In this document: positions 1 to 7,059 of the stretch, piece after piece
How the letters are laid out: every line of letters starts with the position of its first letter
Position numbering within the stretch: the first letter of the stretch is position 1
From: an uncultured Chitinophaga sp.
GTDB taxonomy: Bacteria > Bacteroidota > Bacteroidia > Chitinophagales > Chitinophagaceae
Direction of reading: 5' to 3'
DNA length: 17,271 nucleotides
Assembly: GCF_937874145.1 (NCBI RefSeq)
Contig: NZ_CALNBI010000399.1
Span: forward strand, 1 to 17,271
Program-made: the position numbers and the translations under genes
The notes under the pieces: model-generated
What the model was told of the DNA's origin: nothing
What the model saw: the letters and a program-made list of their open reading frames with translations, nothing else
The model's database searches: none

Positions 1-200
1 GGCGTGGCGAGCACGGATTGGCATGGTGATGCAGTCGTGGCGCGACCATTCGCGTTGGGGTGTGAGCGAGCTCCTTGATCACCTAGGTAAATATTATGCC
101 CCGTATACAACCGGTCACCTTCCGGCACCGTGCGGGTGGTGGAACAGGCCGAGAGTGCTATTAGCCCGATGGCGAGGATGCGGATGTTGCTGTTGGTCAT
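1..200 (-). CDS. TamA/BamA-like outer-membrane assembly lipoprotein, N-terminal fragment
   Basis: The minus strand from 200 is open to the window edge (66 codons). It begins with a lipoprotein signal peptide: a hydrophobic stretch ending LSAC, so Cys19 would be lipidated. Residues 25-34 read VPEGDRLYTG, a pattern I associate with the mature N-terminus of Bacteroidota TamA/BamA-like proteins, which carry POTRA domains and a C-terminal 16-stranded barrel. Its ATG overlaps the tamB stop as ATGA (197-200), which implies one operon and translational coupling; a TamA-TamB pair would form an inner-to-outer-membrane assembly module. After about residue 39 (below position ~88) the translation becomes an unlikely run rich in Ala, Thr, Pro and Ser with no family resemblance. 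The last ~85 bases may therefore belong to something else (insertion or chimeric join). The call rests only on the first ~38 residues. Confidence 0.65.
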   Translation of the reverse strand, partial: MTNSNIRILAIGLIALSACSTTRTVPEGDRLYTGHNIYLGDQGARSHPNANGRATTASPCQSVLAT

Positions 201-3200
201 TGGTCTCTCAGTTTTTGCTTCTTGGTCTTTTTTGCCTGTCTCCCGAGTATCTCGCGGAATTCGTTGTAATCCATGATGAGCATGAAAGTCAGCCCCGTTT
301 CTACCACCTGGCCCTGTATCACGGCTTCGGTGAGGTTGCGCTGGTAGGCCCTGATCCGGTAACGCCCGTCTTCGGTTAGCATGTATTCGGCAGACATGTC
401 CCCGATGATGGAACTGGCATCCTGCCCCTGCGTCTGCGCGCCCGCTATGCCGATGTTGGAGCCCACGCTCACCGTGAGCCGGTCGTTGAACAGGCGCTTG
501 GAAACGTCTACCTTCAGGTTCGTATTTTCGTCCTGTGTGCCCTGGTCGTTATATTCTTTCTGGCTTTCCAGGTCGAAGTTGATGTCTACTCCCTTTATCA
601 AACTTCCCGCCAGGTTGTTCAGCTGCTGGGAAAGGATCTTGCTCACAGAATTCCGCGCGATGTCTTCCGCCGGGTTGCCGCCGCTGTTGATGCTTTCGAA
701 AGGATTGTCGGAGATGAAGCGGTTCAGCACCAGCAGGCCCATCACTTGCTTGTTCAGCTCCGATTCCACCTGGTTGATCTGCTTGATGCGGGTATACACG
801 ACGCCGTTCAGCACGCCCTGGTCTTTCTCCGGCATATCCAGCTCGAAGGCAATGTCGGGCTTCAGCAATTCGCCGGTAATCTTCAGGAATACATATACCG
901 GCACTTTCTGGCGGAAGCGGTTGCGCCGGGTATTGTCCGTATCTGCCGCCATGGCGTCGCCCACGAGATCCCCCGCCACCGCGTTCACTTCGTAGCGGGC
1001 GGTAATATCCACGTCGGCGCTCATAGGGTCGCCCGTCCAGATGATGGTGCTGCCTTTCTCGATCGCGAATTCACGCTTGATCAGCTGGTTAAGCGACATG
1101 GCGTATTTCCCTTCATTGATCTCGTAACGGCCCGTAAGGCTCATTTTGCTGGAAGGGTCCATCGTCAGGTTGAGCGTGGCCGTACCTTTCACTTCCAGGT
1201 AGTCGCCGTTCGACTGGTCGATGATCAGTTTCATGGTGGATTCGGGCGTCACCTCCACGTCCGCGCTCACCACGAAGCCCTTGAGGCCCGTCACGCGGGC
1301 AAGCGTATCGGGTTTGGGCCGGAGGGATGTGTCCAGCCACATGGCCGGGTCGATGAACTGCACCACGCCCGCCCGGTCGGCAATGCCCGGTTCTTCCTCG
1401 GGGATCTTCACCGTGACCATGGACTTTTCCCGGAGCTTCAGCTTCATCTGCACCCTGGGCAAATCCAGCGTCCCCCGGATCTGGGCGGTCACGTCCACGA
1501 ATGCCGGGCCGTAATAAAACTGCTCTTTATTCTTCGGATCCTCCGGCCCCAGCGCCTGGAAGTTCTCCGCCGTGAGGTCGAGGTTGATGTTGAAGGCTTC
1601 ATAATCCTGCGTCCGGATGTCGCCGGTGATCACGGCTTCGTTGCCCGAACTGTCTGCGATCACGAAGTTGTTGAACTTCACGCCGGACTGGTCCAGCGTC
1701 AGGTCTTCCGACGGCAACCGCATGATGCTGTTGATCATCGTGACCCTGCCGGCGACTTTCTCAAAATGGAAACTGCCGAGGATGTCCGGGTCGTCCATCG
1801 TGCCTTTCAGCGTGGCGTTCCCGGTAAGGTGCCCGCTCATTTCCGTCACGTTACCGAAAGTAAACGGCTGGACGCTCTGCATGTTCAGCTTCGTGATATC
1901 CAGCCGGATGTCCATCACATCGGCGTAAGTGCCGCTCACACGAAGGTCGTTGTCGTTACCCTGGCCCTTCAGCGTAGCGTCGAGCGCCACGGCCATCTCC
2001 GCATTGGTTTTGGCCGTAGCGGCGAGGCGGCCGAGGGAGGCGCCCATCACGGCAAGACTGTCAATCGTCAGGTTGCCGTCGATCAACGGCGTTTTCTCTA
2101 TTTCGCTGATGGTAAACGTGCCGTTGCTGATCCCTTCCGCCAGGGCCGTATCTTTTTCAATGAGGGAAGTAATGGTACTCAGCCTGAAATCCTTCAGCGC
2201 CACGGTCAGATCGGGGAGGAGCGCGCCCTGCGCGAGCGGGGCCGAGGTGATTTTCAACTCCTGCGCGCCCCGCTGCAGGCCGATGTCGGCAAACGCGACG
2301 CCGCCATGCAGGATGAGCACTTTATTATCCCCGCTCACGTCCCATTCCTGCCGGTTGAGCAGCAGGTCTTTCTTGAGCGAAATCACTAAACTGTCCTGCA
2401 AACCATACTGCACCAGCCCGCCCAGCCGGTATCGCGGCGATGCGCGGCGGCCCATGACGAGGTTCCAGTCCAGCAAACCGTTCGATGCCGTCACGTCGGC
2501 CCGCGTCCGCCCCAGCGGGATCTGCGGGTGCCGCAGCCTGCCGAGGAGCAGGTCCGCCGCCATCTTGCTGCTGTCGGCGCTGACGTTGGCGATGAGCGTA
2601 TCCACGCGGAAGGAATCGTACCGCATGCCGGGGATCGTGATGTTGGCGAGGAGCAGGCTGCTGTCGGTATCCATCCGGCCGTTCAGGGTAACGGGCCGGC
2701 GCAGTTCCAGGTCGGGGAGCAGCTTGGCGAGGGATTTCGGGATAGCGATACTGCCGTTGAAATGCAGCCACTGGCTTTCCGCTTTCTTCGCCTTTGCGGT
2801 GGCGGATGCAGCTTCGAGATGGCGCGTTACCATATTGGTGGCGTCTGTCGCGAAGGTCTGGTAATTGAAATCGCCGTTGGCGGTGATATACCCGAATGGC
2901 CCCGTCAGGCTGATGCGCTGCAGGCCTTCCACAACGCCCGCCCGCAGCTGGATGGAATCGAGGGAGTAAAGGTTCTCCGCGTCCGCCAGCTGGATCTTGG
3001 ACACGATGGCCCAGGCTTCCAGGCGGCGGGGGCTGAGATTGGCGACCTCCGCCTCCACGCAGGTTTTGACGGACATGGGGCTGGTGGTCCAGTTCGTGGC
3101 CATGAGGTCCAGCTTGTCGAGGTCTGCGCGCAGGGCGATGTCCGGGTGCAGCGTATCGAGCCGCCCTTTCAGGTCGAAGCGCGCCTGTGCATTGGTGTCG

Positions 3201-5221
3201 CGGATGCTGCCCTTCGCGCCGTAAGCGCCGGCGATGAGCGTGGCATCCACCAGTATGTTTTGGTAAGTATAACGGTTGTAAGTAAACGATGTGATGTTGA
3301 CGCCGGCTTTGATATTCGCTTTCTGCGGATCGGTGCCCCTGCCGTTGGCCGTGACTTTCCCGGAAAAGCTTCCCATGGCCGTGTCGCCCAGGATGCGCCC
3401 CGCCTGCAGGTTCCGTGTGTCGAGGGCGAGCTGGTAACGTATCTTGTCCATATCCGTAAAATCGGCGACTTCGCCCCGGATATCAGCGTTCCCCATATCG
3501 GTCTTGATGGCCAGGACGGGCTTCAGCAGCTGCATGCCCCCGCGGATGCTGCCGTCCACATCCAGGCGGCCGGGCAATTGCATGCTGGCGGGCAAAGTGC
3601 CCGCAGGCAGCCAGGACTCCATGCCCCGCCGCGTGGTGCGGAGCGTCAGCGTAGTGATATCGGCGCCCATTTTTTCGGTATTGGTCACCTGGTAAGCGTC
3701 TCCTTTAATATACAGGTAGTTCCTGTCATTGTCTTTCACCTCGATCCCGGGTATCTCCAGTTTCGCCAGCGTGCCGCCCAGTTTCCCTTTCAGGTCGAGG
3801 CGCTTTTTCCAGAGCGGGGCCAGCGATGTGTTGCTGCGCATGTCCGGCACGAAGTACAACGCCTCGCGGAGGGTGAGCTGCGAGGGGCGCACGTCCGCCG
3901 TTACCTTCATCAATTCGGGGTGGGCCGACAATGCGTCCCACGAAGGAGTGAGCAGCTGCAGGTCGGCGGCGATGTGGCTGGCGCCGGTCTGCAGGATGAA
4001 GTCCTTCAGCTGCGCTTCCTGCGGGGTATAGCGCACCTTGCCGGTGAGGCGCTTCAGTTCAAGGCCGCTCTGCTCTTTCAGGGAAGCATCGCGGACGGTG
4101 AGCAGCGTGCTGTCGGCACTATAATATATATCACCGGCATCCAGGCGGAGGCCGGTCAGCCCGATGTAATTGTAATCCACCGCTTCCCTATACCCCAGCT
4201 TCTTCGCCGTGTAATTGTTCATGGCGAAGTCCGTCTCGCGCACGTTCACCTGTCCCGCGATCACCCGCCAGGTATTGGTGGAAGATGTATCCGGCGGTGT
4301 GGCAGTGGTGTCGCGCCCCTGCCGCATGTCCAGCGTGGCGGTGGTTTTCTCCAGCGTCAGTTCTTCGGCCGCCACGAGGGTTTCCAAAAGACTGAACCGC
4401 ATTTTGCGAAGCTCCAGCCTGCCCACGGCGCCCGTGGTTTCGAGGCCGCTGGTTTCATCGGAATACGACCATTGTGTATTGCGGATGTTCAGCTGGCGCG
4501 CACCCAGGTTAAAGGCGGCGGCCACCGTGTCGGCGACGGGCGGCGGAGGAGGGTCCGCAACGGGCCGGTACAGCTGCCGGATGCTGGCATTCAATCCATC
4601 CACGTCGAAATTCCGCAGGTAATACATCCCGTTCTCCGGCTGCAGCGTGTCGGGCAGGGCTTCCAGTTTTTTTAGGTGTACATTGGCGAGCATCCCGCCC
4701 AGGCTGTCGTTGAAGCGGACGTATATGCGGTCGAGTTGCACGTTGCCGATATTATACCGCAACGTGGTGCCCGACTCTTCGATGAGGGTATCTTCCGGCG
4801 CGGCGGGGGAGCTGAAGGCGTCGATAACGAACTGGTAGTTGAAGGCGGAATCCTGCAGGGGGCGGTAAACGTTTACCACGGCGTCTTCCCAACGCAGGGT
4901 ATGTACGCTGATCTCGTTGCGCAGGAGGGAAAGGAGGTTATAGCGGACGGAAAGCTCGCCGCTGGAGAGCAGCGTATCTTTCCGGGTATCTTCGACGTAA
5001 ACGTCCGTGAGCTTGATGGCATTCCACCACGAAATCCGCAATCCGCCGATGCGGACGTTGGTTTTCAGCTGCTTTTGCAGGTACGATTCGGCTTTTCCGC
5101 GCATGAAATTTTGAACCGGCGGAAGCTGCAGGAGCAGCAGCAACACCACGGGCAGCAAAATTATCGTCAGCACAATTCCTATGATCCAGCGAAATATCTT
5201 CTTCCGGCGAGGGGTATTCAC
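197..5221 (-). CDS. tamB: Translocation/assembly module protein TamB (DUF490 family)
   Basis: This 1674-residue protein is a TamB/AsmA-like bridge between inner and outer membrane, a family linked to outer-membrane protein assembly and lipid transport. It has a positively charged N-terminus (RRKK, residues 5-8), one membrane anchor at about residues 12-33, and then a very long periplasmic body of repeating beta-strand segments. A short proline run lies near residue 222. The C-terminal DUF490-like region occupies roughly residues 1200-1660. The start is GTG at 5221; an in-frame TAA lies a few codons upstream and no ATG is available before the anchor, so GTG is well supported. The stop overlaps the start of the TamA-like gene (ATGA). 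A promoter candidate lies ~60 bases upstream. Length is at the large end for TamB but normal for Bacteroidota. Long plus-strand open frames inside it are codon-bias shadows. Confidence 0.93.
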   Translation of the reverse strand: MNTPRRKKIFRWIIGIVLTIILLPVVLLLLLQLPPVQNFMRGKAESYLQKQLKTNVRIGGLRISWWNAIKLTDVYVEDTRKDTLLSSGELSVRYNLLSLLRNEISVHTLRWEDAVVNVYRPLQDSAFNYQFVIDAFSSPAAPEDTLIEESGTTLRYNIGNVQLDRIYVRFNDSLGGMLANVHLKKLEALPDTLQPENGMYYLRNFDVDGLNASIRQLYRPVADPPPPPVADTVAAAFNLGARQLNIRNTQWSYSDETSGLETTGAVGRLELRKMRFSLLETLVAAEELTLEKTTATLDMRQGRDTTATPPDTSSTNTWRVIAGQVNVRETDFAMNNYTAKKLGYREAVDYNYIGLTGLRLDAGDIYYSADSTLLTVRDASLKEQSGLELKRLTGKVRYTPQEAQLKDFILQTGASHIAADLQLLTPSWDALSAHPELMKVTADVRPSQLTLREALYFVPDMRSNTSLAPLWKKRLDLKGKLGGTLAKLEIPGIEVKDNDRNYLYIKGDAYQVTNTEKMGADITTLTLRTTRRGMESWLPAGTLPASMQLPGRLDVDGSIRGGMQLLKPVLAIKTDMGNADIRGEVADFTDMDKIRYQLALDTRNLQAGRILGDTAMGSFSGKVTANGRGTDPQKANIKAGVNITSFTYNRYTYQNILVDATLIAGAYGAKGSIRDTNAQARFDLKGRLDTLHPDIALRADLDKLDLMATNWTTSPMSVKTCVEAEVANLSPRRLEAWAIVSKIQLADAENLYSLDSIQLRAGVVEGLQRISLTGPFGYITANGDFNYQTFATDATNMVTRHLEAASATAKAKKAESQWLHFNGSIAIPKSLAKLLPDLELRRPVTLNGRMDTDSSLLLANITIPGMRYDSFRVDTLIANVSADSSKMAADLLLGRLRHPQIPLGRTRADVTASNGLLDWNLVMGRRASPRYRLGGLVQYGLQDSLVISLKKDLLLNRQEWDVSGDNKVLILHGGVAFADIGLQRGAQELKITSAPLAQGALLPDLTVALKDFRLSTITSLIEKDTALAEGISNGTFTISEIEKTPLIDGNLTIDSLAVMGASLGRLAATAKTNAEMAVALDATLKGQGNDNDLRVSGTYADVMDIRLDITKLNMQSVQPFTFGNVTEMSGHLTGNATLKGTMDDPDILGSFHFEKVAGRVTMINSIMRLPSEDLTLDQSGVKFNNFVIADSSGNEAVITGDIRTQDYEAFNINLDLTAENFQALGPEDPKNKEQFYYGPAFVDVTAQIRGTLDLPRVQMKLKLREKSMVTVKIPEEEPGIADRAGVVQFIDPAMWLDTSLRPKPDTLARVTGLKGFVVSADVEVTPESTMKLIIDQSNGDYLEVKGTATLNLTMDPSSKMSLTGRYEINEGKYAMSLNQLIKREFAIEKGSTIIWTGDPMSADVDITARYEVNAVAGDLVGDAMAADTDNTRRNRFRQKVPVYVFLKITGELLKPDIAFELDMPEKDQGVLNGVVYTRIKQINQVESELNKQVMGLLVLNRFISDNPFESINSGGNPAEDIARNSVSKILSQQLNNLAGSLIKGVDINFDLESQKEYNDQGTQDENTNLKVDVSKRLFNDRLTVSVGSNIGIAGAQTQGQDASSIIGDMSAEYMLTEDGRYRIRAYQRNLTEAVIQGQVVETGLTFMLIMDYNEFREILGRQAKKTKKQKLRDQ

Positions 5222-5285
5222 GTATGTATTACAGTTTTATATGGTGAAAGGTTAAACAATGCTGCTTCAAATTCCGTACCTGCCT

Positions 5286-5315
5286 CAAAAATAAGGGATA
5301 AACCCTTAGTGGAAA
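5286..5315 (-). promoter_or_regulatory. Putative tamB promoter with overlapping inverted repeat
   Basis: On the minus strand, TATTTTTG (5293 to 5286) matches the Bacteroidota -7 box TAnnTTTG exactly. TTTC lies 18 bases upstream and is one mismatch from the -33 box TTTG. Transcription would begin near 5281, giving a ~60-base leader before the GTG at 5221. A perfect 6-bp inverted repeat, TAAGGG-ATAAA-CCCTTA on the plus strand (5292-5308), sits in the spacer and touches the -7 box, where a repressor could bind. The motif match is seen; function is inferred. Confidence 0.5.
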
Positions 5316-5380
5316 CCGGAAACGCTGAAAATCACATATGTATAATTATAATGAAAGAAAAAAAATGTATAATTTCGTTC

Positions 5381-5416
5381 CCGGTTGTATGTGGAACCGG
5401 ATACTTTTTTACCGGT
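5381..5416 (+). promoter_or_regulatory. Leader hairpin with T-tract (possible attenuator) ahead of the DUF6089 gene
   Basis: CCGGTT (5381-5386) pairs with AACCGG (5395-5400) around an 8-base loop, and six T follow at 5405-5410, as in a small intrinsic terminator. A third element, CCGGT (5412-5416), can pair with ACCGG (5396-5400) instead, so two exclusive foldings are possible. The stem is only 6 bp and no clear promoter was found upstream, so regulation is speculative. Confidence 0.3.
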
Positions 5417-5460
5417 ATGTGTCGTTGTTATAGTTCAGTAACTCCTTAAAACATTTCACC

Positions 5461-6303
5461 TTGAAAAAAATCACCGGCATCGTATTGCTGCTTGCTGCCC
5501 CTTTTGTTTCAAAATCACAGGACTGGCATATCGGAGGAACCGCCGGGATCAGCAACTATAACGGAGATCTTACGGAGAAGCGTATTGACTTCAAGCACAT
5601 CGGGCCCATGATCGGCCTGCAAGTGAAACGGGACATTAACCGCTGGCTCACATTGCGCGGCGGAGTTACGTTCGGACTGGTTTCGGGGGACGACAAGGAC
5701 AGCGAAGGCATCGGCCGCCGGGCAAGGAACCTCAGCTTCAAATCCCCCGTTTTCGAAGGGCATGTAGGCGCGGAACTGAATATCCTGGATATCGACGATA
5801 AAGGCTTTACCCCTTATATTTTCGGCGGAGTCGGCCTGTTCGGCTTCAATCCCTCCGCGAACGACGTCAACGGCAACCGCATCTACCTCCAGCCGCTGGG
5901 CACAGAAGGGCAGGGGCTGGCGCAATGCCCGGAACGCGGAAGTTTATATTCCCTGGCGCAGGTGGCCATCCCGTTCGGCGCGGGCTTCAAATACCTGTTG
6001 TCCGACAAGTTCACGATCGGCCTGGAAGTAGGCCTGCGCGCCACGTTCACCGATTACCTCGACGATGTGAGCACCACTTACGTAGATCAGAACACCCTGC
6101 TGGCCGAGCGTGGCCAGCTGGCGGTGGATATGGCATGGCGCGGCGATGAACTGCACGGCGGATCTTACCCGCTGGATGGCGCGCAAAGAGGCTCGGATAA
6201 GAATAAAGACTGGTATGCCTTTTCCGGCGTAACGTTCATGTACCGCCTCGGCAGCTCCGGCGGCAACCGCAGCACGAAATTCTCCAAATGTTTCCGCATG
6301 TAA
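5461..6303 (+). CDS. DUF6089 family outer-membrane beta-barrel protein
   Basis: This 280-residue protein has a signal peptide (residues 1 to about 20, ending SKSQ) and then a small beta-barrel rich in alternating aromatic and glycine residues. Family hallmarks of DUF6089 are plain: GISNYNGDL near residue 29, FTPYIFGGVGLFGFNP at 116-131, LQPLGTEGQGL at 143-153, PFGAGFKY at 171-178 and FTDYLDDVS at 196-204. It should reside in the outer membrane; its role is unknown, though the family is widespread in Bacteroidota. The start is TTG at 5461, giving the expected Lys-Lys plus hydrophobic signal sequence directly; no better ATG exists. It is divergent from tamB with 239 bases between, and is monocistronic because a strong terminator follows. 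A glycine/serine-rich, basic tail (about residues 266-280) after the last strand is slightly unusual. Confidence 0.9.
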   Translation: MKKITGIVLLLAAPFVSKSQDWHIGGTAGISNYNGDLTEKRIDFKHIGPMIGLQVKRDINRWLTLRGGVTFGLVSGDDKDSEGIGRRARNLSFKSPVFEGHVGAELNILDIDDKGFTPYIFGGVGLFGFNPSANDVNGNRIYLQPLGTEGQGLAQCPERGSLYSLAQVAIPFGAGFKYLLSDKFTIGLEVGLRATFTDYLDDVSTTYVDQNTLLAERGQLAVDMAWRGDELHGGSYPLDGAQRGSDKNKDWYAFSGVTFMYRLGSSGGNRSTKFSKCFRM

Positions 6304-6377
6304 AATATTTTGGCACGATGGTTGCGTAATAGTAAGCACATTACAACGCCCCCAATCAAGTCCAAATAGAAAAAGTA

Positions 6378-6408
6378 AAAGACCGTCTTTCGTGACGGTC
6401 TTTTTTTT
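6378..6408 (+). terminator. Rho-independent terminator of the DUF6089 gene
   Basis: AAAGACCGTC (6378-6387) pairs perfectly with GACGGTCTTT (6394-6403) around a 6-base loop, and the T-run continues to 6408. It lies 75 bases after the DUF6089 stop. The A-run on the other side means it could also act weakly on the minus strand. Confidence 0.92.
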
Positions 6409-6435
6409 ATGCATAAAAATAATCGGTAGCCATGC

Positions 6436-6451
6436 ACACAAAAAGTTGTGT
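6436..6451. promoter_or_regulatory. Inverted repeat, possible activator site
   Basis: ACACAA-AAAG-TTGTGT is a perfect 6-bp inverted repeat with a 4-base spacer. Its centre is about 80 bases upstream of the transcription start predicted from the sigma-54-like promoter at 6498. Enhancer-binding proteins of the NtrC family use such dyads at about this range or further. The dyad is seen; its use as a binding site is inferred. Confidence 0.35.
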
Positions 6452-6497
6452 ATCGCGAAACGCAAGTGTGGAGCGGCTTTGGGGAGAAATATCTACA

Positions 6498-6515
6498 TTG
6501 GCATACTTCTTGAAT
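6498..6515 (+). promoter_or_regulatory. Sigma-54-like -24/-12 promoter
   Basis: TTGGCATACTTCTTGAAT keeps the -24 element TTGGCA and the -12 element TTG with exactly ten bases between the GG and the G of the -12 dinucleotide. The departure from the classical consensus is GA instead of GC at -12. Transcription would start near 6525, giving a ~65-base leader for the His-rich protein gene. No good TAnnTTTG box was noticed in the same interval. Confidence 0.45.
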
Positions 6516-6589
6516 TAACAGCCGCAAGTCCGGCAACCGCCAACATCAAAAGGGGATGAAGGACCAGATCAATCTAAAACCAGCAGGCT

Positions 6590-6919
6590 ATGAAAAAGCT
6601 ACTCCTCCTGGCGCTCCTTCTCGGGGCAGCCTATGCAACGCAGGCACAACATGGACGGTACGACAGAGATTCCCGTTACGACAGAGATTACCGCCGCGGA
6701 GACGACGATTGCGACGATGACGACCGCCGCGGGCACAAGCATTACAAGCGCGGGCACAAGCATCGCGGCCATCATCATCATCATGATTACCGCCGGTACG
6801 ACCGCCGGACGGAAAGGGTGGTAGTGGTAAGGCCGCGCTACCCGTTCCCTCCGCCGCCGCCCCCGATACCACTGCCTCCCCGGCCGCGCGTATCCGGCGT
6901 GATCGTTTTTGGTAACTGA
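6590..6919 (+). CDS. Small secreted His/Asp/Arg/Pro-rich protein
   Basis: The 109-residue product has a clear signal peptide (MKKLLLLALLLGAA, likely cleaved after Ala19). The mature part is low complexity in blocks. First come two RYDRD repeats (residues 23-34), then an acidic cluster with a single cysteine (DDDCDDDD, 38-45). A basic histidine-rich block follows, with paired GHKH motifs and five consecutive His (49-65). Last come an RRYDRR segment, a short Val strand, a polyproline tract (86-97) and a VSGVIVFGN tail. The His and Asp content suggests metal or polyanion binding in the periplasm or at the surface; this is inference, and I recognise no named family. It is flanked by terminators on both sides and so is its own transcription unit, possibly from the sigma-54-like promoter at 6498. 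Codon use and signal peptide make it a real gene. Confidence 0.8.
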   Translation: MKKLLLLALLLGAAYATQAQHGRYDRDSRYDRDYRRGDDDCDDDDRRGHKHYKRGHKHRGHHHHHDYRRYDRRTERVVVVRPRYPFPPPPPPIPLPPRPRVSGVIVFGN

Positions 6920-6959
6920 TTATAGTATATCTTTTGTTGTCACAATAATAATGTACCGC

Positions 6960-6989
6960 AAAAAGTCCCCGGTTCCCCGGGGCCTTTTT
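6960..6989 (+). terminator. Rho-independent terminator of the His-rich protein gene
   Basis: CCCCGG (6967-6972) pairs with CCGGGG (6977-6982) over a TTCC loop. One mismatch is followed by the outer pairing of AAAAAG (6960-6965) with CTTTTT (6984-6989). It lies 40 bases after the gene's stop. Confidence 0.85.
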
Positions 6990-7005
6990 GATTGTGTATA
7001 GGCAC

Positions 7006-7037
7006 AAAAAAGACGCCGGGTGCCGGCGCCTTTTTTT
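7006..7037. terminator. Bidirectional terminator between the His-rich gene and prfC
   Basis: CGCCGG (7014-7019) pairs with CCGGCG (7023-7028). The stem is extended past one mismatch by an A6 tract (7006-7011) against a T7 tract (7031-7037). The A-run reads as a T-run on the minus strand, so it can end prfC transcription, which stops at 7060, and back up the preceding plus-strand terminator. Confidence 0.85.
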
Positions 7038-7059
7038 ATCATCTGTAGTAAGCCTGCGC

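Noticed and set aside
746..4675. Plus-strand open frames of 547 and 715 codons opposite tamB
   Set aside because: They lie wholly antisense to a well-supported TamB, have His/Arg/Gly-rich composition typical of reversed GC-biased codons, and match no family.
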